33,019 nt of DNA from Betaproteobacteria bacterium (GTDB lineage: Bacteria; Pseudomonadota; Gammaproteobacteria; Burkholderiales; SHXO01). The stretch is from NCBI GenBank assembly GCA_009693245.1, contig SHXO01000027.1, positions 1 to 33,019 on the forward strand, given 5' to 3'. Shown piece after piece: positions 25,839 through 33,019 of this stretch; within the stretch, counting starts at the first letter, position 1, and every line of letters begins with the position of its first letter. Both the position numbers and the translations under genes were made by a program. Below the pieces are notes generated by a model. The model saw only the letters and a list, made by a program, of their open reading frames with translations. It did not search any database and was not told the origin of the DNA.

Positions 25839-26937
25839 GATCGGCAGCGAAGCCACTTTGCTCATCGTCGATGACAAGCCCCAGAACCTGCGCCTCATGT
25901 CCGATTACCTCGCGGAACATGGGTTCGATTTGATGCTCACGCGCAGTGGCGAACAAGCCCTGGAAAAGGCGCGCCTGGCCATCCCCGATCTGGTGCTCCT
26001 CGATCTGCGCATGCCCGGCATGGATGGCTTTGAAGTGTGCCGGCGCTTGAAAGCGGATCCCGCCACCGCCGCTATTCCGGTGATCTTCATGACTGCCGAG
26101 GACGAGACGGCGCAGAAGGTCACGGGTTTCGCGCTGGGTGCGGTGGATTACATCACCAAGCCCATCCAGCGCGAAGAGCTACTCGCACGCATCCAGCATC
26201 AACTGCAATTGCACCGCCTGCAAAAAGCCCTGTTCTACAAGACGCAAGACCTGGCAGCCAAGAATTCGGAGCTGGAAGCTTACGCCCATACGATCGCCCA
26301 TAGCCTGAAAACACCGCTCGCCGCGAGCACATGCTTTCTGGAAATCCTCTACAAATACCGCTCGGACAATCTCAGCGAAGAGCAGCGCCATTTGCTCACG
26401 CAGGCCATGAGCCTGCTCAATACCACCGGCAGCGCCATCGATGCGATGCTATTGCTGTCCACTGTTTCCAACCAAGAGGTGGAACTGCACGCCTTGGATA
26501 TGGAGGACTTGACGGGAAATGTTCTGATCCAATTGGCCGACCTGCGCGCTTCCACGCAGGCTGCCGTGGTACTGCCAAGCAAATGGCCCAAGGCCCTCGG
26601 CTACGCGCCTTGGGTTGCCGAGGTATGGCTCAACCTATTGAGCAATTCCTTCAAATATAGCGGCCAACCCCCGCGAATCGAGATAGGGGGCGAGAAGGAC
26701 CAGGCACAAGTGCGCTTCTGGGTACGTGACAACGGTACCCCATTATCCGAGGCCGATTGCGAGCGCATCTTCACACCCTTCACCCGTTTGCAACAAGAGC
26801 GCGCCTCGGGTCATGGCTTAGGGTTGGTCACCATACAGCGGATCATCGCGAAGCTCGGTGGAGTCGTGAAGGCGAGGCCCCTGGATGCGGGAGGTAACGA
26901 GTTCAGCTTTACCTTACCGCCGCTGGCGAACTCATGA
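25813..26937 (+). CDS. Receiver-histidine kinase (REC-HisKA-HATPase), cytoplasmic
   Basis: This 374-residue protein starts with a receiver domain (TLLIVDDKPQNLRLM; phosphoacceptor Asp64 in LVLLDLRMPGMDG; Lys in DYITKPIQ). It continues with a dimerisation helix carrying His163 (AHTIAHSLKTPLAAS) and an ATPase domain with N box NLLSNSFKYS, G1 VRDNG and G2 GHGLGLVTI. There is no membrane segment, so it acts in the cytoplasm and probably takes phosphate from the upstream hybrid kinase. Its TGA overlaps the ATG of the NarL-type regulator (ATGA), pointing to that regulator as its target. Confidence 0.9.
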   Translation: MPVILPSLKIGSEATLLIVDDKPQNLRLMSDYLAEHGFDLMLTRSGEQALEKARLAIPDLVLLDLRMPGMDGFEVCRRLKADPATAAIPVIFMTAEDETAQKVTGFALGAVDYITKPIQREELLARIQHQLQLHRLQKALFYKTQDLAAKNSELEAYAHTIAHSLKTPLAASTCFLEILYKYRSDNLSEEQRHLLTQAMSLLNTTGSAIDAMLLLSTVSNQEVELHALDMEDLTGNVLIQLADLRASTQAAVVLPSKWPKALGYAPWVAEVWLNLLSNSFKYSGQPPRIEIGGEKDQAQVRFWVRDNGTPLSEADCERIFTPFTRLQQERASGHGLGLVTIQRIIAKLGGVVKARPLDAGGNEFSFTLPPLANS

Positions 26938-27560
26938 AAGTCCTCCACGCCGACGACCATCCCATGTTCCGCGAAGGATTGCGCTTCTTCTTGAAGCTGC
27001 TTGACCCACGGATCACCATCCTCGAGGCCAACAACTTTCAAGGAGCGTTGGATAAGCTGGCGCTGGAGTGGCCGGTGGACATGGCGCTCATCGACCTGCA
27101 AATGCCAGGCATGAGCGAGACGGATGGCTTTTTCACCATGCGGCGGCGGCATCCGACCTTGCCCATCGTGGTGCTCTCCGGCGTGAGTGACACGCGATTG
27201 ATCCGCACATTGCTCGATGGCGGCGCACGCGGTTACATTCCAAAGTTCGCCAACAGCGAATTACTCATGGACGGGCTGCGGCGGGTACTGAAGGGGGAGA
27301 TCTTCGTCCCCTAGGGAATCTTCATTCCCTCCGCGCAAGCGCGAACGGATAGCACGGAGAGAGAAATCCTCAACTCGCGCCAACTTCAGATTCTTCCGTT
27401 ACTCGCCGACGGCATGGCCAACAACCAAATAGCCGATGCCCTCAACGTGGCCGAGGGCACGATCAAGCAGCATATGAAGGAGTTGTTCAAGCGCTTGAAT
27501 GCGCGCAACCGAACACAGGCGGTGCAGGAGGCAAGGCGATTAGGACTACTGCGCAAGTAA
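26934..27560 (+). CDS. NarL/FixJ-type response regulator with an in-frame TAG at codon 127
   Basis: The receiver domain (HADDHPMFREGL; phosphoacceptor Asp54 in MALIDLQMPG; Lys in GYIPKFANSE) ends GEIFVP, followed by TAG at 27312-27314. The same frame resumes GIFIPSAQARTDSTEREILN and then a complete LuxR-type HTH: SRQLQILPLLADGMANNQIA, DALNVAEGTIKQHM, then LFKRLNARNRTQAV, to TAA at 27558-27560. The total of 208 residues is normal for the family. The HTH part has no good start or ribosome-binding site of its own. Termination at the TAG would give a receiver-only protein; readthrough gives a full DNA-binding regulator. It is the last gene of the phosphorelay operon. Confidence 0.82.
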
Positions 27561-27724
27561 TGGCGACTAGGCGGCGGTGCCTAACGGCACCCATATGGGC
27601 GCATTACCGGCGCCGGCTCAGTCCGCCTCGTGGCTACATGAAAGCGGTCCATCAGCCGGCCCACGCGCGGGGCTGATAGGTGCACGCGGTGAGGGCGATA
27701 ATGGGTTACAGCCTAACTATGGGG

Positions 27725-28084
27725 TCAAAGTTCGGCCATTTGATTCGCATCTGCCTTGACTTCGACGGTTCTTTGCAACGCATCGATATCGTCCAATATG
27801 CGTGCAAATCGCCGGCCGAAATTCGTGAGCCTGTATTCCACGCAAGGGGGTACCTCGGGATACTGAATTCGTTCGAGAATTCCGTAGCGAACCAATTTGC
27901 GTAGGCGCTCGTTGAGTACCTTAGGGGTGAGTCCTGCCACCGAGCGCTGCATCGCTCCGGGACGGCACACACCGCCACGAGCTAGATGAAGGACTTGCAA
28001 AGACCACTTGCAACCCACGATGTTTTCCACCATGGCGCAAACTTTCGGCATCTCGGCCAGAATTATTTTCCCCTCTCCTTTCAT
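27725..28084 (-). CDS. HxlR-family winged-helix transcriptional regulator
   Basis: From the ATG at 28082-28084 this protein of about 119 residues shows the HxlR pattern: Cys before the first helix (IVGCKWSLQVLHL), then GVCRPGAMQRSVAGLTPKVL, NERLRKLVRYGILERIQYPE, VPPCVEYRLTNFGRR. Family members are often dimeric repressors sensing electrophiles or redox stress through Cys. The start is uncertain; an internal ATG at 28049-28051 (MPKVCAMVENIVG) is possible and a longer frame to 28204 unlikely. It diverges from the cytochrome P460-like gene across a 137-base region with a candidate operator. It ends with TGA. Confidence 0.85.
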   Translation of the reverse strand: MKGEGKIILAEMPKVCAMVENIVGCKWSLQVLHLARGGVCRPGAMQRSVAGLTPKVLNERLRKLVRYGILERIQYPEVPPCVEYRLTNFGRRFARILDDIDALQRTVEVKADANQMAEL

Positions 28085-28102
28085 CAAATAGCACCGTTCG
28101 GT

Positions 28103-28129
28103 AAGTACAGCACCTATTCGTCCGTACTT
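28103..28129. promoter_or_regulatory. Candidate operator between divergent HxlR and P460-like genes
   Basis: AAGTAC (28103-28108) and GTACTT (28124-28129) form an inverted repeat with centres 21 bases apart, two helical turns, suitable for a dimeric winged-helix regulator. It lies 19 bases upstream of the HxlR start and 93 bases upstream of the P460-like start. Binding of HxlR here is inference. Confidence 0.45.
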
Positions 28130-28221
28130 GAGGACGCCTCTTGGTCCAATTATCCTGTTACGCGCTACTGAATCACAGTAGCTGCTAGGGCACGGACGAT
28201 TCATTCTACTGGAGGTTATTC

Positions 28222-28695
28222 ATGAAGACGGCGTTAGTACTGTTGTTTATATTGATGCGCACGGTTGCCGCAGCCGAACCCGCACCCGTACCGTATCCGG
28301 AAGGTTGGCGTGACTGGAGGCACGTGAAGAGCATGGTGATCCTGCCCGGACACGGCCTATACGAGGGGCTCGGTGGTGTACACCACATCTACGCCAATAA
28401 GAAGGCCATGGAAGGATACAAGTCCGGCACATTCCTTGATGGCGCCGTGATCGTCGTGGATTTCTTCGTGGAAGTCGCGAAGGACAACACCGTCACCGAG
28501 GGTGAACGAAAAATGATCGCGATCGCTCACAAAAACGCGAAGAAATGGAAGGACACGGGCGGTTGGGGATGGGAGGCTTTCGCTGGAGTGGACAAGAATA
28601 AACGGGCGGTTGGCGCCAACGCTGCGACTGCGTGCTACCAATGCCATTAGGCGCAGAAAGACAAGGATTTCGTGTTTAGTGTCCCCCGAGATTGA
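28222..28695 (+). CDS. Cytochrome P460-like haem protein with an in-frame TAG right after CxxCH
   Basis: The ATG at 28222 (GGAGG seven bases upstream) opens a signal peptide (MKTALVLLFILMRTVAAAEP). The P460 pattern follows: YPEGWRDWRHVKSMVI, GVHHIYANKKAMEGYKSGTF, DGAVIVVDFF, TGGWGWEAFAG. The haem-binding motif CYQCH is at residues 138-142. The next codon is TAG (28648-28650), and the same frame continues AQKDKDFVFSVPRD to TGA at 28693-28695. The C-terminal KDxDFVF block after CxxCH is characteristic of the family, so the true protein should read through the TAG (157 codons). Relatives bind haem c in the periplasm and act on hydroxylamine or nitric oxide. The substrate here is unknown. A divergent HxlR gene may regulate it. 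Confidence 0.83.
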
Positions 28696-28781
28696 TGGGA
28701 GTCCAGAGCCAACATTGGCGGCACAAGCCCGCGCACTGCGAACTGCGCTGGCCTGAAGGTCACGAGCGCGTTCGCGTGCAC

Positions 28782-30347
28782 CTACCCCCGCAATATCTCC
28801 TCCACCGCCAGCCCCACCGACAGCACTTCGAGGTCCGCCCCTGGCCGCCCGGCGATCTGCAGCGAGAACGGCAACCCCGGAACCCACTCATCGCAAGGCA
28901 GACTGAGGGCGGGGAAACCCGCGAAGTTGAAGGGTCCGGTTAGCCGTGTCATGGCGCCGGGCGTGGGAATCTTGCGGCCGCCGAACTCCATGAAGCGCGC
29001 GCCCTTCTCCGCCGGAACGATGGGGAGGGTAGGCAGCACGAAAACTTCTCCGGGCTTGAGCGCGGCGGTCATGTTGTCGCGCAATTGGCGGCGCAGGCGC
29101 TGCGCGTTGATGTAGTCGATGGCGGCGATGAATTGCCCCACCTCCAAACGCACGCGCACATCTTCGCCGATGCGATCACCCGCGCTGGCGAGCAGATGCC
29201 AATTGGCCTGGCAGCCTTCGGAGGCCAAGGTAACGAACTGCGTGCCGCCCGCGTATTGCATGCCGGCGATACGGCGCTCTTGAACAGCCGCGCCCGCCTT
29301 CTCCAGCTTGGCCAGCACGCGGTTGAATGCGCTAGCAGTGTCGTTATCCAGATGATCGAAGAAAAAAGGAACAGGCCGCACGAATTTCAGCTTCCGCGCG
29401 GGGGCCACGTTTCCGGACCCGGCTTTTAGGCCCGCCATGACTTCGAAGGCAAGGGCCGCATCGCTCACGCTTCGTGCCAGAGGGCCGATGTGATCGAGCG
29501 ACCACGCCAGGGGCAATACCCCCTCGCGGCTCACCTGCTCATAGCTGGGCTTGAAGCCCACCACGCCGCAACAGGCGGCGGGAATGCGAATGGAACCGCC
29601 GGTGTCGGTACCCACGGTGATGGCGGACAGCCCCGCCGCTAGCGCCGCACCCGACCCCCCGCTGGACCCTCCGGGTATGCGGGAGGGCGCGCGCGGATTC
29701 ACCACCGCGCCAAAATGCGGATTGGCACTGGTGACACCGTAGGCAAGTTCGTGCAAATTTGTCGTGCCGATGATGAGCGAATCCGCGCCGCGCAGTTTTG
29801 CCACCGCCACGGCATCTGTCTTGGAAACCTCTCCCGGCATTGCCCTCGTGCCGCCAGTGAAGGGATGATCCTTCACGCGCATGAGATCCTTCACACCCAC
29901 CGGTACGCCGGCGAGCGGCCCCGTCACCTCGCCGCGCGCGAGCTTGTCCTCCAAGGCTCTGGCGCGTGCCAGCACCGCGTCGGGATACAGGCTGATGAAG
30001 GCGTTGAGATCTTTCTTCTGTTCGGCCTGGCGCAAGACAGCGTTGGCCACATCCAGGGGCGAGATCTCCTTGCGCTTGATGCGCGCGGCTATTTCGCGGG
30101 CGCTGGCGAAGCACAAATCCTCGGATTGCCCAGCGGCAGGAAGTTCCGCCAGTGTGCCCGCAGATTGCAACCTCGCCACGGGGGGCAATGCCAGGGGCTC
30201 GCTGGTGGCGCGTTGCTTGATCACCGGATCGATGTCCGCGACGTGCAGGAGCACACGCTCTTCCCATAGGGATGCCCGCTCCAGAAACTTGTAGTCGCGC
30301 GCGCTGCTGGCGGCAGTGAGTAGGTCCTTCAACTCCGGTCGGTTCAT
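28782..30347 (-). CDS. Amidase (amidase-signature family)
   Basis: This 521-residue protein carries the amidase-signature Ser-cisSer-Lys triad: Lys153 in GVPVGVKDLM, cis-Ser in IPGGSSGGSGAAL (around 228-229) and the nucleophile Ser252 in DTGGSIRIPA. It hydrolyses an amide, or transfers it as in GatA, but no GatB/GatC genes are nearby, so a catabolic amidase is likely. The first 60 residues are outside the usual domain. The ATG at 30345-30347 has GGAG close upstream. It ends with TAG at 28782-28784 at about the expected end. The DUF599 gene lies just upstream in the same frame, separated only by its own TAG and three codons. Confidence 0.88.
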   Translation of the reverse strand: MNRPELKDLLTAASSARDYKFLERASLWEERVLLHVADIDPVIKQRATSEPLALPPVARLQSAGTLAELPAAGQSEDLCFASAREIAARIKRKEISPLDVANAVLRQAEQKKDLNAFISLYPDAVLARARALEDKLARGEVTGPLAGVPVGVKDLMRVKDHPFTGGTRAMPGEVSKTDAVAVAKLRGADSLIIGTTNLHELAYGVTSANPHFGAVVNPRAPSRIPGGSSGGSGAALAAGLSAITVGTDTGGSIRIPAACCGVVGFKPSYEQVSREGVLPLAWSLDHIGPLARSVSDAALAFEVMAGLKAGSGNVAPARKLKFVRPVPFFFDHLDNDTASAFNRVLAKLEKAGAAVQERRIAGMQYAGGTQFVTLASEGCQANWHLLASAGDRIGEDVRVRLEVGQFIAAIDYINAQRLRRQLRDNMTAALKPGEVFVLPTLPIVPAEKGARFMEFGGRKIPTPGAMTRLTGPFNFAGFPALSLPCDEWVPGLPFSLQIAGRPGADLEVLSVGLAVEEILRG

Positions 30348-30356
30348 GGGTTTCTC

Positions 30357-31082
30357 CTAATCTATTTTCTCGACGCTAAGGGCGCGCAAGGCAGGCGAAC
30401 GAAATTCTCGCAGATACAGCACCAATACCACCCATGCGGTGACCAGCATGAACAACCAGGTGGTGACGAACCATGACAACGCCGCTAAACCGAAATAGTA
30501 GGCGCGCAATCCGTAGTTGAAACTGTCGGCCGCCAAGGAAGTGATTTTGGCGGCACGGCGAATGAAGTGCGCCTCGCTTTGCGAATCGTCCGTGACCTTG
30601 GGCGCCGCGCCCACCAATATGGAGCTGAATCCAAATTGGCGCAGCGACCATGTGAACTTGAAGAACGAATAGACGAATATACCGATCAGCAACAGGATCT
30701 TCAACTCCCAGGGCTGGCCGGACAATCTGGAGTGAAAGGGCAAGCCCTGCACCAACGCGATGATTCGGTCGGTTGCACCCAGCATCGCCAGCAGGCCACC
30801 TAGAATAAAAAGCGTGGTCGAGGCGAAAAAGGTAGCGCTGTTGGAAAGCATCGTAAGAATGCCGGTGTCGATCACGCGCAGTTCGCGTCCTATAACGTTG
30901 GTCCACCAGTCCCGCCGGTATTGCCCCATCACTGACATGAGACTGCGCTTGCGCGGGGCTTGGTATCGCGCGTAGTGCTGGTAGCCGGCCCACAAAGCGA
31001 AAAACCATAGCAGGGCCACCGCGTCAAACGCCGTAAGATCGATGTATTGCCAAACATAGAGTTTCTGAAAGGTCACGTTCAA
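30357..31082 (-). CDS. DUF599 family integral membrane protein
   Basis: This 241-residue protein has about four membrane segments: near residues 14-30, 85-105, 125-145 and 200-225. The features WTNVIGRELRVIDTGILTML, FFASTTLFILGG and a Phe-rich KFTWSLRQFGFSSILVGA match DUF599. The function is unknown. I used the TTG at 31080-31082, which overlaps the FIST stop codon (TTGA); the GTG two codons further in is an alternative. It ends with TAG at 30357-30359, whose bases also form the ribosome-binding site (TAGGAG) of the amidase gene. Confidence 0.8.
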   Translation of the reverse strand: MNVTFQKLYVWQYIDLTAFDAVALLWFFALWAGYQHYARYQAPRKRSLMSVMGQYRRDWWTNVIGRELRVIDTGILTMLSNSATFFASTTLFILGGLLAMLGATDRIIALVQGLPFHSRLSGQPWELKILLLIGIFVYSFFKFTWSLRQFGFSSILVGAAPKVTDDSQSEAHFIRRAAKITSLAADSFNYGLRAYYFGLAALSWFVTTWLFMLVTAWVVLVLYLREFRSPALRALSVEKID

Positions 31083-32203
31083 AGGAATAGGGTAAGTACG
31101 CCGGTGTAACCGTACAGCCGGTCGTGGGAGATTTCGCCGTTGCCGAAGAATCCCACGAGCGGAACCTCTCCAAGGTGATCGCGAATAATGCGAAGCTCCT
31201 GTGAGTCCCCGCCAAACAAGTTAGGACCACGCCCCAGGCACGAGTAGTAGAGCGCCCCGCGAGGCGCGCGGTACAAACCGGATTTGATGCTATGTAGCAT
31301 GCGTTCCAGATCGTCGCTGGCGCTGGCCTTGTCGCGCGTACAAAAGAACACGCTGCCGCCCGTCTCCACGGCTTCCGCCACGGCGACCAAGCGGCGGGCG
31401 CTGTCGATACCGATCAAGTGACGGACCAGATAATCTTCCGTATCCGATGTCTTCACAGGCAGGCCGGCAAACACGTGGTACTGCACTGAATCGAGGTTGG
31501 CGGCGGGACCGCCCAAGTCTTCTCGCAACACGTCCAAGGCCGGGCGCCCGTCGATGGAGATAAGAATATTGCGGTGCGCCCGCGTAATCGTTCGGCGCGG
31601 GCCAACGGGTGCGCATCCTTGCGTGAGGCGCGTGGCTACCACGACGTCGCCGGAAAAGACAACACCCGAGAGTCCGGGAAGGTCACCCTTGGGAATGCGC
31701 GGGCTAGCACCCCGGGAACTGGTGAGCGCGCCGACCACGAACCCGCTCTCCAGTCTTGCCGACAAGGCCTTGATCATGGGCCCGAGTTCGGAAGTGGCCG
31801 GATCCGCATGCACCACCGCGAAATTGGGTGTACCGCCTTCGAGGTTCGCCGCCGCGAGTTGAGTTTCCTTTAGCGAGTGCACGGAGGGAAGCACCGAAAA
31901 GTGCCCCGCGCCGATATCGCATAACATGAGCGCGAGCGCGGGCCGGCCGAAATACTCCTTGCCATTGGCGCAGATACCAACGCCCACCGTCCCGGTCCAG
32001 TGCTTGACGCCCGTTCGCGCGACCAGCTGCGCGCGGATCGCGTCGAGATCGCCCGCGAAATGCTCGCTTGCGTAAACAAAACCCAGCGTCGCGCCAGCAA
32101 CGGGCAACCGGCATTGCTCCAGGCAACGCTCCAGCGCCTCGCGCCAATCGTTGGCACTGGCATGTCCATGAGCGAAGGTGCGATCAAGAATTTTTGCCGT
32201 CAC
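31079..32203 (-). CDS. FIST domain-containing protein
   Basis: This 374-residue protein has an N-terminal FIST domain (GATLGFVYASEHFAGDLDAI, GTVGVGICANGKEYFGRPAL) and a C-terminal FIST_C domain (GALYYSCLGRGPNLFGGDSQ, VPLVGFFGNGEISHDRLYGY). FIST domains are predicted small-ligand sensors, possibly for amino acids, in signal transduction. The family call rests on these blocks. The start is the GTG at 32201-32203. It overlaps the DUF599 gene and forms a minus-strand operon with it and the amidase gene. It ends with TGA. Confidence 0.85.
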   Translation of the reverse strand: MTAKILDRTFAHGHASANDWREALERCLEQCRLPVAGATLGFVYASEHFAGDLDAIRAQLVARTGVKHWTGTVGVGICANGKEYFGRPALALMLCDIGAGHFSVLPSVHSLKETQLAAANLEGGTPNFAVVHADPATSELGPMIKALSARLESGFVVGALTSSRGASPRIPKGDLPGLSGVVFSGDVVVATRLTQGCAPVGPRRTITRAHRNILISIDGRPALDVLREDLGGPAANLDSVQYHVFAGLPVKTSDTEDYLVRHLIGIDSARRLVAVAEAVETGGSVFFCTRDKASASDDLERMLHSIKSGLYRAPRGALYYSCLGRGPNLFGGDSQELRIIRDHLGEVPLVGFFGNGEISHDRLYGYTGVLTLFL

Positions 32204-32305
32204 GGCGCGAGCTTGGTTTGAACCGGAATGCTGGATTGTACTCAGTCCCGTGCGGGCCCAGGACTATAATGCCCAGATCATCCTTTCATTCGAGCGAAGC
32301 CCACG

Positions 32306-33019
32306 ATGAGCACGGTTTCTAATCTCCCTCCCGCACAGGTATCCGGACAAATCCTGCTTCGGCAAGACCAAGACGGCGTCGCCACCCTTACGCTGAACCG
32401 GCCCAACCAGTACAACGCGCTGTCGGAGGAAATGCTGGGCGAACTTCAAATGGCGCTGGAGAGTATTGAGCAAGACACCTCCGTGCGAGTCGTCGTGATC
32501 GCGGGGAACGGCCCAGCATTCTGTGCCGGCCACGATTTAAAGCAAATGCGAGCCACTCCGCGCAAGGACTATTACGAGAAACTCTTCGCCCAGTGCAGCA
32601 GGATGATGATGACCCTCTTGCGAATTCCGCAGCCGGTTATCGCGCGCGTGCACGGCATCGCGACCGCCGCGGGCTGCCAACTGGTGGCGCAATGCGACTT
32701 GGCGGTGGCCTCGGAGAACGCGAAGTTCGCCGTGTCCGGCATCAACGTTGGGTTGTTCTGCTCGACCCCAAGCGTCCCGCTCGGAAGAAACGTCCTGCGA
32801 AAGCAAGCCATGGAGATGTTGCTCACCGGGGACTTCATCGGCGCGCGCACGGCCCTGGAACGCGGCTTGGTCAACGCAGTTGCACCGCTTGAGGGCCTGG
32901 ACGCCGCGGTCGCGGACCTTGCCCGCCGCATCAAATCCAAGTCCGCCGTGGCGGTCGCAACAGGCAAGCGAATGTTCTACAAGCAAATGGAGATGGGGTT
33001 GGAAGGCGCTTACCGCTAC
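32306..33019 (+). CDS. Enoyl-CoA hydratase/isomerase family protein (ECHDC3-like), 3' end missing
   Basis: The frame is open from the ATG at 32306 to the window end (238 codons). It shows crotonase features: VATLTLNRPNQYNALSEEML, an oxyanion-hole strand GNGPAFCAGHDLKQM, and the second block ARVHGIATAAGCQLVAQCDL. The FAVSGINVGLFCSTPSVPLG block is typical of ECHDC3-like proteins. It probably hydrates or isomerises an acyl-CoA, which fits the acyl-CoA theme of the left part of the window. About 20-30 residues should be missing. The ribosome-binding site is weak. Confidence 0.9.
   Translation, partial: MSTVSNLPPAQVSGQILLRQDQDGVATLTLNRPNQYNALSEEMLGELQMALESIEQDTSVRVVVIAGNGPAFCAGHDLKQMRATPRKDYYEKLFAQCSRMMMTLLRIPQPVIARVHGIATAAGCQLVAQCDLAVASENAKFAVSGINVGLFCSTPSVPLGRNVLRKQAMEMLLTGDFIGARTALERGLVNAVAPLEGLDAAVADLARRIKSKSAVAVATGKRMFYKQMEMGLEGAYRY

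Noticed and set aside
27561-27724. Possible small gene or RNA after the response regulator
   Set aside because: There is only a 6-bp hairpin (GGTGCC/GGCACC at 27576-27591), with no T-run and no convincing frame.
16875-28695. Complete reassignment of TAG to a sense codon
   Set aside because: TAG ends six other genes here at or near their expected ends, and reading through at 976 or 13551 would run antisense or out of frame through real genes. Only partial or context-dependent decoding is compatible with the window.

Overview
The window looks like the chromosome of a GC-rich Gram-negative bacterium, most likely a pseudomonadotan and perhaps a betaproteobacterium. The grounds are strong G/C bias at third codon positions, lipoprotein signal peptides, a WaaE-type LPS-core glycosyltransferase, BvgS-type sensor kinases and REP-like C/G-rich intergenic palindromes. 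No tRNA, rRNA, CRISPR array, phage module or insertion sequence was seen. The taxonomic call is inference.

Layout. 1-978: 3' part of an LtaS-like sulfatase gene. 985-5831 (minus): an acyl-CoA catabolic operon with a cyclase-family hydrolase, a thiolase-like protein lacking the nucleophilic Cys, a DUF35 partner and an NDP-forming acyl-CoA synthetase. 5979-9429 (plus): a DUF4143-type ATPase, a membrane-anchored SRPBCC protein, AtuA and an AtuA-related protein. 9502-12598: a VWA lipoprotein, msrA and a small exported protein. 12796-15096: a frameshifted LuxR-HTH/cyclic-nucleotide-binding regulator beside a CHASE2 protein with no cyclase domain. 15113-23330 (minus): a lipoprotein, a GT2 glycosyltransferase, an EF-hand protein, and a group made of a DUF6263-like protein, a DUF1598-TPR protein and an unknown protein. 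23437-27560 (plus): a phosphorelay operon of a hybrid sensor kinase, a small helical module, a REC-histidine kinase and a NarL-type regulator. 27725-28695: an HxlR regulator divergent from a cytochrome P460-like protein. 28782-32203 (minus): FIST, DUF599 and amidase genes. 32306-end: a partial enoyl-CoA hydratase gene.

The main observation is that six genes between 16.9 and 28.7 kb are each interrupted by a single in-frame TAG, while their two halves stay in the same frame and, in the clearest cases, belong to one recognisable domain or protein family. They are an EF-hand protein (TAG at 17157-17159), a DUF6263-like protein (18701-18703), a DUF1598-TPR protein (20188-20190), the signal peptide of the hybrid kinase (23500-23502), the REC-HTH linker of a NarL-type regulator (27312-27314), and a cytochrome P460-like protein (28648-28650, the codon right after CxxCH). 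None of the interruptions I found is a TAA or TGA. This suggests that UAG is at least partly decoded as an amino acid here by a suppressor tRNA or a recoding system. The counter-evidence is that TAG also appears to end six other genes normally, so complete reassignment is unlikely. Recent pseudogenisation or base-calling error remain alternatives.
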